This document shows positions 25,704-34,235 of a stretch of 64,000 bases of DNA, in pieces; the stretch's first letter is position 1; each line of letters starts with the position of its first letter. This DNA is from CBDCWA01 sp965223255. Its GTDB lineage: Bacteria; Pseudomonadota; Alphaproteobacteria; Rhizobiales; Hyphomicrobiaceae. The DNA lies in NCBI GenBank assembly GCA_965223255.1, contig CBDCWA010000004.1, positions 1,922,001 to 1,986,000 of the forward strand, in the 5' to 3' direction. The notes beneath the pieces were generated by a model that was given only the letters and a program-made list of their open reading frames with translations, searched no databases and was not told the origin of the DNA. The translations under genes and the position numbers were made by a program.

Positions 25704-26672
25704 ATGTCAGAAGCAAAGCACGCAAAAGTCCTCATCTTGGGTTCCGGTCCGGCCGGCTACACGGCTGCCATCTATGCCGCACGTGCCATGCTCAACCCGG
25801 TTTTGCTGCAAGGCATTCAACCCGGCGGTCAGCTGACCATCACCACCGACGTTGAAAACTACCCCGGCTATGCAGACGTCATCCAGGGCCCGTGGCTGAT
25901 GGAGCAAATGCAGGCACAGGCCGAACATGTCGGCACTGAAATCATTATGGATCACGTCACGAAGGTCGAGTTGGACCGCCGCCCGTTTACGCTGCACGGC
26001 GATTCCGGCAGCCTTTACACCTGCGATAGTCTGATCATTTGTACGGGTGCCCAGGCCCGCTGGTTGGAAATTCCCTCCGAGGAGCATTTCAAAGGCTATG
26101 GTGTTTCAGCCTGCGCCACTTGTGACGGATTCTTCTACCGCAACAAAGATGTGTTTGTGATTGGCGGCGGCAACACGGCGGTCGAAGAAGCGATATTTCT
26201 GACCAATTTCGCAAAACGCGTTATCGTCGTCCATCGCCGAGACAGCTTCCGCGCCGAAAAAATCCTGCAGGACAGACTCTCAAAAAATCCCAAGATCGAG
26301 GTCATGTGGGACACAGTGCTCGAAGAGGTACTCGGCGACGAGCAGCCCACCAAGTCTGTTACCGGTGCAAAGCTCAAGAACGTCAAGACGGGCGCGATTA
26401 CCGAGCATGCCATCGACGGCATCTTTGTTGCGATCGGCCATGCCCCGGCAACCGAACTCTTTGTCGATAAGTTGCAGATGAAGCCCAACGGCTATCTGAT
26501 CACCAAACCTGATTCCACTACGACCTCCATCCCCGGTGTATATGCCGCAGGCGACGTGACAGATGACACCTATCGCCAAGCCGTTACGGCAGCGGGCATG
26601 GGTTGTATGGCGGCACTTGAAGCCGAGAAATTCCTTGCCCAGGCAGAGACACAGTCTGCTGCTGCAGAATAA
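25704..26672 (+). CDS. trxB: Thioredoxin reductase
   Basis: A 322-residue FAD/NADPH enzyme that keeps thioredoxin reduced. The FAD-binding GSGPAGYTAAIYAARAML is at the N-terminus, the redox-active pair is CATC in GVSACATCDGFFYR, the NADPH-binding site is VFVIGGGNTAVEEAIFLTNF, and the C-terminal FAD motif is GVYAAGDVTDDTYRQAVTAAG (quoted in part). Start at ATG 25704; the frame extends five codons upstream. The 260-base gap before it presumably holds a promoter, and the LysR-type gene follows on the same strand after 258 bases. Confidence 0.97.
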   Translation: MSEAKHAKVLILGSGPAGYTAAIYAARAMLNPVLLQGIQPGGQLTITTDVENYPGYADVIQGPWLMEQMQAQAEHVGTEIIMDHVTKVELDRRPFTLHGDSGSLYTCDSLIICTGAQARWLEIPSEEHFKGYGVSACATCDGFFYRNKDVFVIGGGNTAVEEAIFLTNFAKRVIVVHRRDSFRAEKILQDRLSKNPKIEVMWDTVLEEVLGDEQPTKSVTGAKLKNVKTGAITEHAIDGIFVAIGHAPATELFVDKLQMKPNGYLITKPDSTTTSIPGVYAAGDVTDDTYRQAVTAAGMGCMAALEAEKFLAQAETQSAAAE

Positions 26673-26930
26673 ACCGCCCGCGCCTGCCAACAATCCCAGA
26701 CGGAGCACCCCTAGAGGCGGCTGTTCTTGGGTAGATTTGCAACCCAAACGGGTCGCGAATCGTTTTCTGACATTGCCTTGCCATAGGATATCGCTAGTCT
26801 AGGAGACAAAGCAAAATCGGGCTTGGCCCAGCGCGCCGAAAGCCCCTCTTAATCCGTCGATCGCCAAGCGCAACCTGCCTTGAATTGACCGGTCGGTCAC
26901 GGCGGCAATTGCTGCGCGGAAAGCAAGTTA

Positions 26931-27845
26931 ATGGACTGGGACAAATTAAGAATTTTTCAGGCTGCGGCCGAGGCAGGCAGCTTTACGCATGCCGGCGACA
27001 CGCTGCACATGAGCCAATCGGCCGTCAGCCGCCAGGTCTCATCGTTGGAAAAAGACTTAGGCGTCGCACTTTTCCACCGCCACGCCCGCGGCCTTGTCTT
27101 GACCGAACAAGGCGAGCTCTTGTTTCGCACCGCAAGTGACATCCTGAACAAGCTTCATACAACCGAGATGCTGTTGTCAGATGCCACGACAAAGCCGACG
27201 GGAGAATTGCGCATAACGGCTCCGGTCGGCCTTGGCACCGTCTGGGTCACCCAGCGCTTGCGCGAATTCATGGAACTCTATCCAGATATACGCGTTGAGA
27301 TCATCCTCAACGATGATCAGCTTGATATCGCGATGCGCGAAGCAGATGTTGCGATTTGGACCAGGGAGCCGGATCAACCGGACCTTATTCGCCGCCAGCT
27401 TATGGTGCTGCCGGTCCGCGCGTTTGCGTCGGCGACATATGTTCGTCGCTATGGCGCACCGCGCAATCTGAGTGAGCTGGACCACCACCGCATCGTCTCA
27501 TACGGTGGCGCACCCGGCCACCACCTCTCACAGCTGCGCTGGATTGAAACTGCCGGCGTCAACGGCAAACAGCCACGCACCCCGGTCTTTCGAGCCAATT
27601 CTGTCGTCGCATTGAAATACGCAATACGGGCCGGAATCGGGATCGGCCTGATCCCTGAATACTTGACTGAAGAAGAAACGGATTTGGTCACACTTCTGGA
27701 CGACGTTGAACTACCTCAAATGAAAATAGTGTTCGTCTACCCAGAGGAGTTAAAGACGTCAAAAAAGGTTCAAGTTCTGCGCGATTTCTTGGTTGCTAGC
27801 GTTCGGTCAAGATCAGCAAAAAACGCTGTAAAATTAATAAGTTAG
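26931..27845 (+). CDS. LysR-family transcriptional regulator
   Basis: A 304-residue LysR-type regulator. The N-terminal winged helix-turn-helix is FTHAGDTLHMSQSAVSRQVS followed by LEKDLGVALFHRHARGLVLT; the linker helix and the substrate-binding fold (GELRITAPVGLGTVWVTQRL) come next. The inducer and targets are unknown; LysR regulators often act on a divergent neighbour, but here both neighbours run in the same direction. Placement after trxB is common in Rhodospirillales-type genomes, yet an effect on trxB or on leuC downstream is not established. Confidence 0.92.
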   Translation: MDWDKLRIFQAAAEAGSFTHAGDTLHMSQSAVSRQVSSLEKDLGVALFHRHARGLVLTEQGELLFRTASDILNKLHTTEMLLSDATTKPTGELRITAPVGLGTVWVTQRLREFMELYPDIRVEIILNDDQLDIAMREADVAIWTREPDQPDLIRRQLMVLPVRAFASATYVRRYGAPRNLSELDHHRIVSYGGAPGHHLSQLRWIETAGVNGKQPRTPVFRANSVVALKYAIRAGIGIGLIPEYLTEEETDLVTLLDDVELPQMKIVFVYPEELKTSKKVQVLRDFLVASVRSRSAKNAVKLIS

Positions 27846-27952
27846 AGTTTGCATCTTCAAAGCTTTGACAATCGAGCATTTGGTTAATTCTTGCTATGCA
27901 TCCACTGCATATCGGGCATGCAATGAAACGGATTGCCGCACGTTAATCATTG

Positions 27953-28009
27953 ATGTTTCATGTCTCAAGCTGTGACGGACAGCTACTGAAGGCTGTACCC
28001 TCCCTTTGA
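27953..28009 (+). promoter_or_regulatory. Possible leader peptide in an attenuator upstream of leuC
   Basis: An 18-codon frame (MFHVSSCDGQLLKAVPSL) has adjacent Leu codons CTA-CTG placed in the loop of a hairpin formed by ACAGC (27979-27983) and GCTGT (27992-27996). A second hairpin, CGCACC/GGTGCG (28018-28039), and an intrinsic terminator (28052-28086) follow. This is the layout of a transcription attenuator sensing leucyl-tRNA, but only two or three Leu codons are present and there is no clear ribosome site, so a small RNA is an alternative. Confidence 0.35.
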
Positions 28010-28051
28010 TGCCTTCACGCACCGATATCCACTGGTGCGCTTACACTCTAG

Positions 28052-28086
28052 GCCGGGCCCGATTTCGAAAGGTCCGGCTTTTTTTT
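28052..28086 (+). terminator. Intrinsic terminator upstream of leuC
   Basis: GCCGGGCC (28052-28059) pairs with GGTCCGGC (28071-28078) with one G-T wobble and is followed by eight T residues. It may end the lysR transcript, a leader RNA, or both. TTGACA (28098-28103) just after it could be the -35 of a leuC promoter, though the -10 is weak. Confidence 0.85.
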
Positions 28087-28261
28087 GAGCCTCAAACTTG
28101 ACAACCCCCTGCTCTCTTGCTGTTGGTTGCCTCCGAGTTGCTTAATGGGACTTGCCTGTTGGCGTTCCCACGCGACATCGCTGAGACCTCCATATGGCCT
28201 AGATACGTCGCTCAACTCGGTGAAGGTTCGCCTGCCCAAATTTTAGGAAAGAAATAGACAC

Positions 28262-29668
28262 GTGGCCAAGACCCTCTACGACAAAATCTTTGATGACCAC
28301 ATTGTTGAAGAACGCGACGATGGTACCTGCCTGATCTACATCGACCGCCATCTGGTTCACGAAGTCACCTCTCCCCAGGCGTTTGAAGGCTTGCGTTTGT
28401 CGGGCCGCAAGGTGCGGGCGCCCGAAAAGACCCTGCTGGTGGTTGATCACAATGTCCCAACCACAGACCGCACACAGCCCAATGATGACCCGGAAAGCGT
28501 TGCCCAGATAGCCTATTTGGCGGAAAACGCAGAATATTTTGGACTCGAATACTACAACGAATTCGACAAGCGCCAAGGCATCGTCCATATCATCGGCCCC
28601 GAACAAGGGTTCACTTTACCGGGCACAACATTGGTCTGCGGCGATAGCCACACCGCCACTCATGGCGCATTCGGCGCCTTGGCACACGGCATTGGTACAT
28701 CAGAAGTCGAACATGTCCTGGCGACACAGACCCTTATTCAGAAGCGGTCGAAAAACATGCGGGTCACCGTCAATGGAAAAATTGCCGACGGTCTGACGGC
28801 AAAAGACATCATTCTGGCGATCATCGGAGAGATTGGTACGGCCGGCGGCACCGGTCACGTAATAGAATATGCCGGCGATGCCATTCGCGAGCTTTCGATG
28901 GAAGGCCGTATGACAGTCTGCAATATGACCATCGAAGCCGGCGCGCGCGCCGGCCTAATCGCGCCTGACGAAAAGACCTATGAGTATGTCAAGGGCCGCC
29001 CGCGGGCCCCCAAGGGCGCCGCCTGGGAAGCCGCGATGCAATATTGGCAGACATTGTCCACCGATGACGGGGCGCATTTTGACACCGAGGTTACGTTGGA
29101 TGCTGAAAATCTGCCACCCTTGGTAACTTGGGGCACCAGCCCGGAAGACGTTGTAACAATCGCAGGCGAAGTGCCCGATCCGGCCAAGGCGCCTGATGAG
29201 TACAAGAGAGCGTCAATGGAACGCGCGCTGGATTATATGGGCCTGACGCCCGGCACCAAGATCACCGACATAGCGGTACAAAAAGCGTTTATCGGCTCTT
29301 GCACCAACGGCCGGATCGAAGACTTGCGCGCCGCCGCTGCCATCGCCAAGGGGCGCAAGGTCAACCCGGCAGTCAATGCACTTGTCGTTCCGGGTTCCGG
29401 ATTGGTGAAAGAACAAGCGGAAGCAGAAGGCCTCGACAAGATCTTTATCGAAGCGGGTTTTGAATGGCGTGAGCCCGGCTGCTCCATGTGTTTGGCCATG
29501 AATGCGGATAAGTTGAAACCGCAGGAACGCTGCGCTTCGACATCAAATCGCAATTTTGAGGGCCGCCAAGGATATCGTGGCCGAACCCACCTCGTGTCGC
29601 CAGCAATGGCGGCGGCGGCAGCGATCGCTGGCCATTTTGTCGACGTGCGATCATTCACCGATCGCTAA
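28262..29668 (+). CDS. leuC: 3-isopropylmalate dehydratase, large subunit
   Basis: A 468-residue aconitase-family subunit that, with LeuD, isomerises 2- to 3-isopropylmalate in leucine synthesis. 4Fe-4S ligands are seen in FIGSCTNGRIEDL (Cys) and PGCSMCLAMN (C-x2-C). TLYDKIFDDHIV at the N-terminus and TLVCGDSHTATHGAFGALAHGIGTSEVEHVLATQ (quoted in part) are diagnostic. The start codon is GTG with AGGAAAG upstream. Unlike most alphaproteobacteria the leuD gene is not adjacent: a symporter and a secreted metalloprotein gene lie between them. Confidence 0.97.
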   Translation: MAKTLYDKIFDDHIVEERDDGTCLIYIDRHLVHEVTSPQAFEGLRLSGRKVRAPEKTLLVVDHNVPTTDRTQPNDDPESVAQIAYLAENAEYFGLEYYNEFDKRQGIVHIIGPEQGFTLPGTTLVCGDSHTATHGAFGALAHGIGTSEVEHVLATQTLIQKRSKNMRVTVNGKIADGLTAKDIILAIIGEIGTAGGTGHVIEYAGDAIRELSMEGRMTVCNMTIEAGARAGLIAPDEKTYEYVKGRPRAPKGAAWEAAMQYWQTLSTDDGAHFDTEVTLDAENLPPLVTWGTSPEDVVTIAGEVPDPAKAPDEYKRASMERALDYMGLTPGTKITDIAVQKAFIGSCTNGRIEDLRAAAAIAKGRKVNPAVNALVVPGSGLVKEQAEAEGLDKIFIEAGFEWREPGCSMCLAMNADKLKPQERCASTSNRNFEGRQGYRGRTHLVSPAMAAAAAIAGHFVDVRSFTDR

Positions 29669-29846
29669 GCGCAATCACAATATCGCGATATGGTGCCAAT
29701 TCTTCGAGTGTTGATGGTTTAACCAGCGTATCTGACGAGCACCAATATCTTCAAAAATTTTTTGACTACTTGACGCAGCATTCTCCGATGATCACTTACC
29801 GTGACAGAATTACTTTCCCCTCGACACAACAACTCGTCCGGTCTCC

Positions 29847-31241
29847 GTGAGTAATGCCCTTTTAACGACACCATTGCCTTTGGCCATCGCGACAGCGATC
29901 ATTGCGCTCGTCTCGCTATCAATTTCGCCAAAAGCTCGAACCGCCGATTCATTTTACCGGGGTCTATCCGCCACTGGTACCTGTCCAGGCGTTTGGACAC
30001 TGGCCTTAAGCCAAGTCACGACCTGGATCTTCGCGCGTTCGATTATGAACGCCGTGATCCTCGGATATTTTTACGGCATTGCTGGCGCAGCGGCCTACGC
30101 CGGTTATTACCTCTCGTTCCTGACGGGCTGGTGGATTATCGATTCACTTCGGTTCCGCCACGGATTTGGCAGCATTCAGGATTTCTTATTCGCGCGCTTC
30201 GGTACAACCGGCACCACCTGCTACAACTTCATCGTTGGCTTGCGCCTACTCTCGGAAGTCTTTGCGAATTTACTCGTCATTGGCTTGATCTTCGGCGCCT
30301 CTGGATCATCGGCCTATTTCACCTCGATCATTGCCGTCGGCGCCATCACGCTGGCTTACGGCATGCTGGGCGGGCTTAACGCATCGATCAGAACGGACGT
30401 TTTCCAAATGCTCCTGTTCCTGGTGGTTCTGGCCGCCTTGATGCTGATCGCCATATCGACGGGTCAATTTGATTTGGGCCCGATCGTGACCTCGACACCG
30501 ACATTGGACAACCCCGGCTGGGTTCTCTTGGCGGTCGCATTTCTGCAAGTCTGGTCTTATCCCTTCCATGATCCGGTGATGATGGATCGTGGTTTCATCG
30601 CCGATCGCAAAACAACGCGCGCCAGCTTTTATCATGCCGCCTGGATCTCGATCCTGTGTATTATGGCGTTCGGCCTCATCGGTGTTTGGGCAGGACTGAA
30701 CAAGGTGCCCGGCAAGGACATGCTTTCAAGCCTCACCCATCTGCTGGGTGAACAGCCGATGTTGTTATTCAATATCGCTCTGATCGTTTCGTGCATGTCG
30801 ACCTTGGACTCGACGTTTTCCAGCGCCGCCAAGTTGTCCATTGTCGACATAAAGGCAACACAGCCCACCGTCACCAATGGCCGAATTGCAATGCTGTTGT
30901 TTTTCCTCGGCGGCCTGGCAATCGTCTTCGTCGGTTCTAAGGATTTGTTTGCTGCAGTCGCGGTCTCCGGCACGGCTTCGATGTATTTGGTCCCGGTTGT
31001 ATTTTTCTCGCTTTGGCTCGGCCGCGATGATGTACCTGTGTGGAGTTACGTTGTGTCTTTCGCGACCGCTTTGATCGCCGCGATTTTGTACTTTTTCTAT
31101 AGCATGCCGGAATATGCCGCATACCTTGGACCACTACTTGGTTTCGAGCACAAATACTCCAAGCTCTTGATCTTGTGCCTATCGGTCTTGTGTATCGGCT
31201 GCGCCGCCTTTGCTTTGGGAATCGCCACCCGCAGACGCTAG
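29847..31241 (+). CDS. Sodium:solute symporter family protein (SSS/SLC5)
   Basis: A 464-residue integral membrane protein with about 12-13 hydrophobic segments. The SSS pattern is visible around SPKARTADSFYRGLSATG, SQVTTWIFARSIMNAV, the TM segment GLRLLSEVFANLLVIGLIFG, GMLGGLNASIRTDVFQMLLFLVV and MSTLDSTFSSAAKLSIVDI (helix 8, whose Ser/Thr pair often binds sodium). The solute is unknown; homologues carry amino acids, carboxylates, urea or sugars. The start is GTG. Its position between leuC and leuD may indicate an insertion into a former leuCD operon. Confidence 0.85.
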   Translation: MSNALLTTPLPLAIATAIIALVSLSISPKARTADSFYRGLSATGTCPGVWTLALSQVTTWIFARSIMNAVILGYFYGIAGAAAYAGYYLSFLTGWWIIDSLRFRHGFGSIQDFLFARFGTTGTTCYNFIVGLRLLSEVFANLLVIGLIFGASGSSAYFTSIIAVGAITLAYGMLGGLNASIRTDVFQMLLFLVVLAALMLIAISTGQFDLGPIVTSTPTLDNPGWVLLAVAFLQVWSYPFHDPVMMDRGFIADRKTTRASFYHAAWISILCIMAFGLIGVWAGLNKVPGKDMLSSLTHLLGEQPMLLFNIALIVSCMSTLDSTFSSAAKLSIVDIKATQPTVTNGRIAMLLFFLGGLAIVFVGSKDLFAAVAVSGTASMYLVPVVFFSLWLGRDDVPVWSYVVSFATALIAAILYFFYSMPEYAAYLGPLLGFEHKYSKLLILCLSVLCIGCAAFALGIATRRR

Positions 31242-31577
31242 CGCAATCAGCTTCTAACCGACATCTTCCCGATTCCAGCCGGAGGCAGATGATTTGCCCG
31301 ATCTACCGTCAACGACCATCCTTGAGCGTCAGGTTGACTTCCTCTTGTCGGTGCAAATTTGCACGCGATGATATGGCGTTTACGCACCGGATAATTGCGA
31401 CAGGCGGGACGACCAACGGCAAGATTGAACACATGACTTGCACTCCGGACCAGATTAATCAGACCAAAGATCGTTTTAGAGGGGAAATAAGCGACTTTTC
31501 TCCTGACCAATATTGCAACTTAAAGAGTTTCCCGGCATCCTTGGGGTTTTAGAGCGAGCAAGCATGGACTGCTATTG
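31242..31577 (+). other. Gene-free gap of 336 bases
   Basis: No convincing frame, hairpin with a T-run or known RNA was seen between the symporter and the secreted metalloprotein gene. The last 80 bases probably hold the promoter of the latter. Confidence 0.4.
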
Positions 31578-32099
31578 ATGAAACCGATTCCGATACTTGC
31601 AACCGCCATTTTGCTCCTGTCGAGCATGCTGGGATTGGTAATCGGCCCAAGCGCGGCCAACAGCCCGCCCAGTCCTGATGAGTATGTCGCCCATGTCGGC
31701 GGCAAAGCGATTATCGTTCCTGCCGGCCAATTGAAGCTCGACAACCACAAGCTATGGTGCGGTCATCGCCCCACCGTTCTTGACAGTAATCTGGATGATT
31801 ATGGAGCTGCCTATCCAGGTTTCCTGATCCTCAATCCAAAACTTCTGGCCAAGGTCTCGACGCCGGTAAAGCTTTGGATTTATTCTCATGAATGCGGTCA
31901 TCAATTCCGCGGCCCGGATGAAGAGACAGCCGATTGCTTCGCCGTCCAACGCGGTCGCCGCCAGGGCTGGTTGACGTCAGCTGGCCTGGAGCAAGTCTGT
32001 AAATTCATTAGCCCTGCCCGTGGTGATTTTATGCACCTATCTGGCTCACGCCGCTGCGCCTCCATGCGCCGCTGCTTTAAGGATAAAAAGGTGCACTAA
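31578..32099 (+). CDS. Secreted HExxH putative metallopeptidase
   Basis: A 173-residue protein with a signal peptide (hydrophobic residues 5-24, Ala cleavage near SAANS). Near residue 107 it has WIYSHECGHQFRG, a HExxH zinc-binding motif (H-E-C-G-H), with a downstream Glu/Asp-rich turn (GPDEETADCFAVQRGRRQG) whose Glu or Asp could be the third ligand, as in gluzincin-like or Asp-zincin folds. Four cysteines remain in the mature part. I do not recognise a named family; short alphaproteobacterial proteins with this motif are annotated as hypothetical. The target is unknown. ATG 31578 is chosen over TTG 31575. Confidence 0.7.
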   Translation: MKPIPILATAILLLSSMLGLVIGPSAANSPPSPDEYVAHVGGKAIIVPAGQLKLDNHKLWCGHRPTVLDSNLDDYGAAYPGFLILNPKLLAKVSTPVKLWIYSHECGHQFRGPDEETADCFAVQRGRRQGWLTSAGLEQVCKFISPARGDFMHLSGSRRCASMRRCFKDKKVH

Positions 32100-32259
32100 G
32101 CGCCCATTGAGTTGCAGATCGCCGCTGCCATCTCGGGCACTGGCTGGCATAAATCGAACAAACCCATTATGGTCCGCCCATCATGGCGACCCAACAATCA
32201 TCACTTTGGTGCCCCGCCCCCATAAACACAGATAACACTGAGCCACGAGAGTCAAAACG

Positions 32260-32865
32260 ATGGATAAGTTTACGACATTGACCGGTGTCGCAGCGCCGCT
32301 GCCGATGATCAACGTCGACACTGACATGATCATTCCCAAGCAATACTTGAAAACCATCAAGCGGACCGGCCTTGGCACCGCCTTGTTCTCAGAAATGCGC
32401 TACGACGACGACGGCAAAGAGGTCGATAACTTTGTATTGAACAAACCGGCGTACAGAAACGCACAGATCCTTATAGCGGGTGACAATTTTGGCTGCGGCT
32501 CCAGCCGCGAGCACGCCCCATGGGCGCTCCTGGATTTTGGCATCCGGTGCGTCATCGCCCCGTCGTTCGCCGACATCTTCTATAATAACTGTTTCGAGAA
32601 CGGTATTTTGCCGATCAAACTGCCCCAAGAGCAGGTCGATAAATTATTGGAGGATGCAGAACGCGGCGCCAACGCAACGGTTACCATCGATCTCGAGAAG
32701 CAAGAGATCACAGGTCCCGACGGCGGCGTGATCCCATTCGAAATGGACCCATACCGCAAGCACTGCCTATTAAATGGCCTCGATAGCATTGGCCAGACTA
32801 TGCAAAAAGAAGCTGCAATCGACAGTTACGAGCAAAAGGCCACCGCCGCCCGGCCCTGGCAATAA
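32260..32865 (+). CDS. leuD: 3-isopropylmalate dehydratase, small subunit
   Basis: A 201-residue swivel-domain subunit that completes the LeuCD enzyme. KFTTLTGVAAPLPMINVDTDMIIPKQYLKTI (quoted in part) and ILIAGDNFGCGSSREHAPWAL are diagnostic, the latter carrying the substrate-binding Ser-Arg. Length is normal. It is separated from leuC by 2.6 kb, with its own 160-base upstream gap, so it may have its own promoter. No leuB is found in the window. Confidence 0.97.
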   Translation: MDKFTTLTGVAAPLPMINVDTDMIIPKQYLKTIKRTGLGTALFSEMRYDDDGKEVDNFVLNKPAYRNAQILIAGDNFGCGSSREHAPWALLDFGIRCVIAPSFADIFYNNCFENGILPIKLPQEQVDKLLEDAERGANATVTIDLEKQEITGPDGGVIPFEMDPYRKHCLLNGLDSIGQTMQKEAAIDSYEQKATAARPWQ

Positions 32866-32922
32866 GGCAGGGTGAATATATCGAATCTGCGCGACCGATC
32901 CGGATTAGGCCGGCGGCAACAG

Positions 32923-33426
32923 TTAGATCCTCACGCCGCTGGCCCGCGCCAACGCACCTGACAAGGCATCCGCAAAAGATCGGCGCTCATCATCGGTAAG
33001 GAACCGAGCGATGGTATGCGACTTACCCGATGACACCAGCCGAAGAGCCGTGCGCCCGCCATGGCCTTCATCGACTTCGAGGCGCACCCAACGCGGATTG
33101 AACTCAGCTGCCAATGCGATGTGGCCGTGCCGGTCGAAACGGGTCAACGAGAGCTTATGATCTGAAATTTCGAAGATTTCGCATTGTTTAGCATCTGCAA
33201 AATTTCTTCGAAAGGCATAATAGATAATCGCCACATCAAGGCCGAAAAAACCGAACACTGGCCAAGCCCCGATCATCAAAAAGGCGCATCCTGCAATGAA
33301 GCTCACACCGCCGATCAATGCCATCAGTATCAGAAACCCTCGCCCGCTAAGCGAGCGATGCGGCCTCAGGACCGCATGAAATTGGACATCTTGCCCCGCT
33401 GGACTCTGGGTGTTGTTTTCCGTCAT
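32923..33426 (-). CDS. DUF2244 membrane protein
   Basis: A 167-residue protein with two adjacent membrane helices (about residues 30-70: GFLILMALIGGVSFIAGCAF, then WPVFGFFGLDVAIIYYAFR) followed by a cytoplasmic beta-rich domain (LSLTRFDRHGHIALAAEFNPRWVRL). This is the DUF2244 pattern, often found beside nth in alphaproteobacteria, as here where the two genes are divergent. Function unknown. The ATG at 33426 lies 82 bases from the nth start. Confidence 0.88.
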   Translation of the reverse strand: MTENNTQSPAGQDVQFHAVLRPHRSLSGRGFLILMALIGGVSFIAGCAFLMIGAWPVFGFFGLDVAIIYYAFRRNFADAKQCEIFEISDHKLSLTRFDRHGHIALAAEFNPRWVRLEVDEGHGGRTALRLVSSGKSHTIARFLTDDERRSFADALSGALARASGVRI

Positions 33427-33508
33427 ATGGTCTATGTGGTGCCGGCTCTGGCCGTCGAGAAGAGGCGCCGAACTCTGCCTGTCCCCCTAAATCCTAACAC
33501 GATCCCCG

Positions 33509-34213
33509 ATGCCCAAACCCGCGACAAAAAAGGCTGCACCCCGCAAAGCACAGAAGCGCAGACGGCGAACCAGGCTGCCAGCCGCCGCCATCGCTGAGGT
33601 GTTTAAGCGGTTTTCGGAAATTACGCCGGAACCGAAAGGCGAGCTGGAGCACTCCAACCCCTACACCCTCCTGGTGGCGGTTGTACTATCCGCCCAAGCC
33701 ACCGATGCCGGTGTCAACAAGGCCACCCGTGAATTGTTTCGCCTAGCCGACAGCCCGGAGAAAATGCTGGCGCTTGGCGAAGACAAAGTGCGCGAACTTA
33801 TCCAATCGATCGGCCTTTATCGCAACAAAGCAAAAAACGTTATTCTGCTCTCTGAGCAACTCATAAACCAACATGCCGGTAAAGTTCCCCGCGACCGCGA
33901 TCTGTTGCAGCAGTTAGCTGGTGTTGGACGCAAGACTGCAAATGTCGTCATGAATGTTGCATTCGGTGAACCAACGATGGCGGTCGACACCCATGTCTTT
34001 CGAATTGCCAATCGCATTGGATTATCGACGGGCAAGGACCCACTGGAAGTGGAAGAGGATCTGTTGCGCGTCATCCCACCAGAATACGGTGTGCCGGCGC
34101 ATCACTGGTTGATCCTGCACGGCCGCTACCTCTGCAAGGCCCGCAAGCCGGAGTGTTGGCGCTGCCCCATCGAGGACCTGTGTCTGTTCAAGGACAAAAC
34201 ACCCATGCCCTAG
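33509..34213 (+). CDS. nth: Endonuclease III
   Basis: A 234-residue bifunctional DNA glycosylase/AP lyase for oxidised pyrimidines. The HhH motif is LLQQLAGVGRKTANVVMNVAFG, with catalytic Lys in GRKTA and Asp in AVDTHVFRIANRIGL; the C-terminal iron-sulfur cluster is C-x6-C-x2-C-x5-C (CKARKPECWRCPIEDLC). The N-terminal 25 residues are Lys/Arg-rich, longer than in E. coli. An ATG is used at 33509. No LexA box is seen before it. Confidence 0.96.
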   Translation: MPKPATKKAAPRKAQKRRRRTRLPAAAIAEVFKRFSEITPEPKGELEHSNPYTLLVAVVLSAQATDAGVNKATRELFRLADSPEKMLALGEDKVRELIQSIGLYRNKAKNVILLSEQLINQHAGKVPRDRDLLQQLAGVGRKTANVVMNVAFGEPTMAVDTHVFRIANRIGLSTGKDPLEVEEDLLRVIPPEYGVPAHHWLILHGRYLCKARKPECWRCPIEDLCLFKDKTPMP

Positions 34214-34235
34214 CAGGCCCGACCATCTGATGGCG

